Below are positions 41,845 to 43,305 of a stretch of DNA of 43,305 nt, piece after piece. The DNA lies in assembly GCF_934295145.1 (NCBI RefSeq), contig NZ_CAKRAS010000025.1:1-43305 (forward strand), given 5' to 3'. A program made the translations under genes and the position numbers. The notes below the pieces were generated by a model, which ran no database searches, had not been told where the DNA came from, and saw only the letters and a program-made list of their open reading frames with translations. Every line of letters starts with the position of its first letter. The stretch's first letter is position 1. Source of the stretch: an uncultured Eubacterium sp. (GTDB lineage: Bacteria; Bacillota; Clostridia; Lachnospirales; Lachnospiraceae).

Positions 41845-42327
41845 TTATAACTGTTGCCTTTTCTTACCTCTAAAACGCATCACAAGTACAACAATTATAC
41901 TCAGCACCAGTGCTCCGCTGCTGTCGATCAACACATCCGTAAACCTGCCGGCTCTTCCCGGCACAAACAACTGATGAAATTCATCCGTACACGCATAACC
42001 GAATGTCATCGCAAAAGATGCAATATTTCTCCATTTTCCACGGATACCGGACACCCAGAATGCTGTCAGAAACGATATACACAAAATAATATATTCCGTC
42101 ACATGCGCTCCTTTTCGCACCAGTGTAGAAATCACACCCAATAGATCTGCATCCGATAATTTTGAGAACAATCCCAGCTTTGCCCGTACATTTAAAAATA
42201 GCTGCACAAAAAAATTGCTTAAATTTGATGACTCTTGCGCATGCTGGCTGGAAAAGCAAAAAATCATAACTGCTACAGCAAGCGGAAAAAGCCAGATGAA
42301 ATATTTCTTATTAGAATAATTTTTCAT
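41845..42327 (-). CDS. VanZ family membrane protein
   Basis: A 160-residue protein with four membrane segments and the VanZ signatures: CFSSQHAQESSNLS, RKGAHVTEYIILCIS and TDEFHQLFVPGRAGRFTDVLID. VanZ-like proteins are linked to low-level teicoplanin resistance in some enterococci, but most homologues have unknown functions. It precedes the MutS-like gene by 87 bases. A weak AGGAA site lies 11 bases before the ATG. Confidence 0.92.
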   Translation of the reverse strand: MKNYSNKKYFIWLFPLAVAVMIFCFSSQHAQESSNLSNFFVQLFLNVRAKLGLFSKLSDADLLGVISTLVRKGAHVTEYIILCISFLTAFWVSGIRGKWRNIASFAMTFGYACTDEFHQLFVPGRAGRFTDVLIDSSGALVLSIIVVLVMRFRGKKRQQL

Positions 42328-42486
42328 AAACGATATGTTCCTATACTTCTATTAATAATCTTTTATAACACTCTTTGTTTTCAGTCACATAACTTATTGA
42401 TTTTTGTAATCCTCCAGTATACTTCCTATCTTTTTTTCTCTATTGGAAGAAAGGAAGCTTACGGTTCCCTTTCCCTTACACTTATT
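42328..42486. other. A/T-rich interval between vanZ and the edge operon
   Basis: This interval has no convincing gene. On the minus strand a short stem, GGGAA...TTCC around CCGTAAGC with a TTTCTT tail, near 42450-42475, could be a weak terminator for the edge operon. Confidence 0.4.
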
Positions 42487-43257
42487 CTACTGTTTCTTCA
42501 TCAACGCTTCACATATCTGAGTTTCAACATAATCTGGTGCAAACTGTACTGCAATCTTGTATATCTGTTCGATCCAACTCTAATGTACCAATTTGTCAAT
42601 AATATCTTGCACCTTCTCCGACTGTATCAGCCGCATCATCTTTTCATCCCCACCTTCAACCTCTGGCTTACCACACCTAAGACTATCCGTATGCTCTGAC
42701 ACACAACAATCTTTATACCAGCACTCACCCATAAGAGCACCTTTAACAGACCACTTTTCATTTTGTGTAAATTCACCAGCCAATGACTTCATCACACGTT
42801 CTGTAGAATATCTCTTAAATCCTGCTATGTACTGTAATGTTTTCTCATCATCAATCCTTGATAAGTCGATTCTGTGATTCCCAACTGCCGCCAAAACCTC
42901 CTCACGGATTTTTATTTTATCCGTCTTTCTGGTGTTCGTCCATTCTACCAGCTTGTCAAATGCAAGAATTAGGTACTCAAAACATATCATATCCAGAATT
43001 ACAATCTTTCCTTCCAACTTATCTGTTATTGATTTCAACATACGATACTTATTGCGAATGTCCTGATTATCAACCACATAATCAAATGCAACATAGTATT
43101 CATCGTCATCTCTAATATCCAAGTCTATTAATGCATCCAATAATCCCTGATTGCTTCCTTTACTCTCAACTACAAGCTCATTGTCAAAGAAAAGCTGATT
43201 AACTAATTTCCAGAAGTGAAGACCTGCGCCGGTATCCTCTGTCCATAAATATCTCAT
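42487..43257 (-). pseudogene. Edge-operon protein with in-frame amber codon; 225 aa to the first stop
   Basis: The frame runs 225 codons from the ATG at 43257 to a TAG at 42580-42582, then continues in the same frame for 30 more sense codons (including IEQIYKIAVQFAPDYVET) to a second TAG at 42487-42489. The main part begins RYLWTEDTGAGLHFW, has an acidic segment AFDYVVDNQD and VILDMICFEYLILAF, and a Cys-rich patch ECWYKDCC...LRCG. Spacing of acidic residues is loosely like TOPRIM or RloB-type partners of AAA ATPases, but no family is certain. GAGGAG within the end of the upstream gene serves as its ribosome site. If the first TAG is the natural stop, the CDS is 42580-43257 and intact. Confidence 0.5.
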
Positions 43258-43258
43258 A

Positions 43259-43305
43259 TCACAACTCCTCTTCTAGTGTTATCCTGTTATTATCAAACTT
43301 CAGCA
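43259..43305 (-). CDS. C-terminal end of an upstream gene (partial)
   Basis: On the minus strand, 14 sense codons, LKFDNNRITLEEEL, end in TGA at 43261-43259, one base before the ATG of the next gene. The ribosome site of that gene lies within it. The context suggests a co-translated upstream partner, but 14 residues cannot identify it. The gene runs off the window edge. Confidence 0.55.
   Translation of the reverse strand, partial: LKFDNNRITLEEEL

Noticed and set aside
42235..42699. 154-codon open frame on plus over the vanZ start and edge gene
   Set aside because: It lies opposite two better-supported minus genes and has a Phe/Leu/Tyr-rich, non-protein-like composition.

Overview
The window reads as a spore-forming, low-to-moderate GC member of the Clostridia, most likely a Lachnospiraceae gut anaerobe. 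Reasons: a division and cell-wall (dcw) cluster runs directly into spoIIGA-sigE; there is a Spo0E-like gene and a Spo0A-type promoter; GlgC and GlgD are a pair; and small families common in Lachnospiraceae (DUF1540, fused GldF/GldG, DUF6506-like) are present. No species is claimed. Nearly all genes lie on the minus strand; only an AraC regulator and the small membrane gene after it are on plus. No rRNA, tRNA, CRISPR, insertion sequence or phage gene was recognised.

Layout, left to right. (1) 75-16157: sortase B and an L,D-transpeptidase, then sigE, spoIIGA, ftsZ, divIB, ftsW, murD, mraY, two class B penicillin-binding proteins, ftsL, rsmH and mraZ. Transcription starts at a promoter and MraZ operator near 16216-16299 and runs leftward. 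(2) 16413-17788: a 50-residue Spo0E-like protein, a DUF1540 cysteine-rich protein and a SEC-C protein. (3) 17789-18119: a 331-bp gap rich in inverted repeats. (4) 18120-23416: the L-arabinose genes araA, araD and an FGGY kinase, with a divergent AraC-type regulator and a small membrane protein. (5) 23632-27528: a GldA/GldFG-type ABC transporter with a DUF4340 partner. (6) 27631-32129: a transmembrane Ser/Thr kinase overlapping a surface Ig-like protein. (7) 32336-36321: a MATE transporter, a candidate small RNA, and glgD/glgC. (8) 36650-42327: purA, a PaaI-type thioesterase, degV, a DUF6506-like protein, a MutS-like ATPase and VanZ. (9) 42487-43305: an AT-richer, accessory-looking two-gene unit cut by the window edge.

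How the genes work together. Region 1 joins septal peptidoglycan synthesis (MraY, MurD, FtsW, PBPs, FtsL, DivIB, FtsZ) to the first mother-cell sigma factor and its activating protease. The ftsZ terminator hairpin holds a perfect Spo0A box in its loop, placed like the -35 half of a spoIIG-type promoter, so one short sequence may both end the vegetative unit and start the sporulation unit. Region 4 converts L-arabinose to D-xylulose-5-phosphate. GlgC/GlgD supply ADP-glucose for glycogen.

Best candidates for something new: the kinase/Ig surface-protein pair; the edge operon with an in-frame amber codon followed by 30 protein-like codons; three candidate structured RNAs or elements (17903-18085, 33830-33953, 36511-36582); the Spo0A-box terminator/promoter; and a Spo0E-like gene behind Spo0A-like sites. 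All calls come from reading the sequence; no database search was run.
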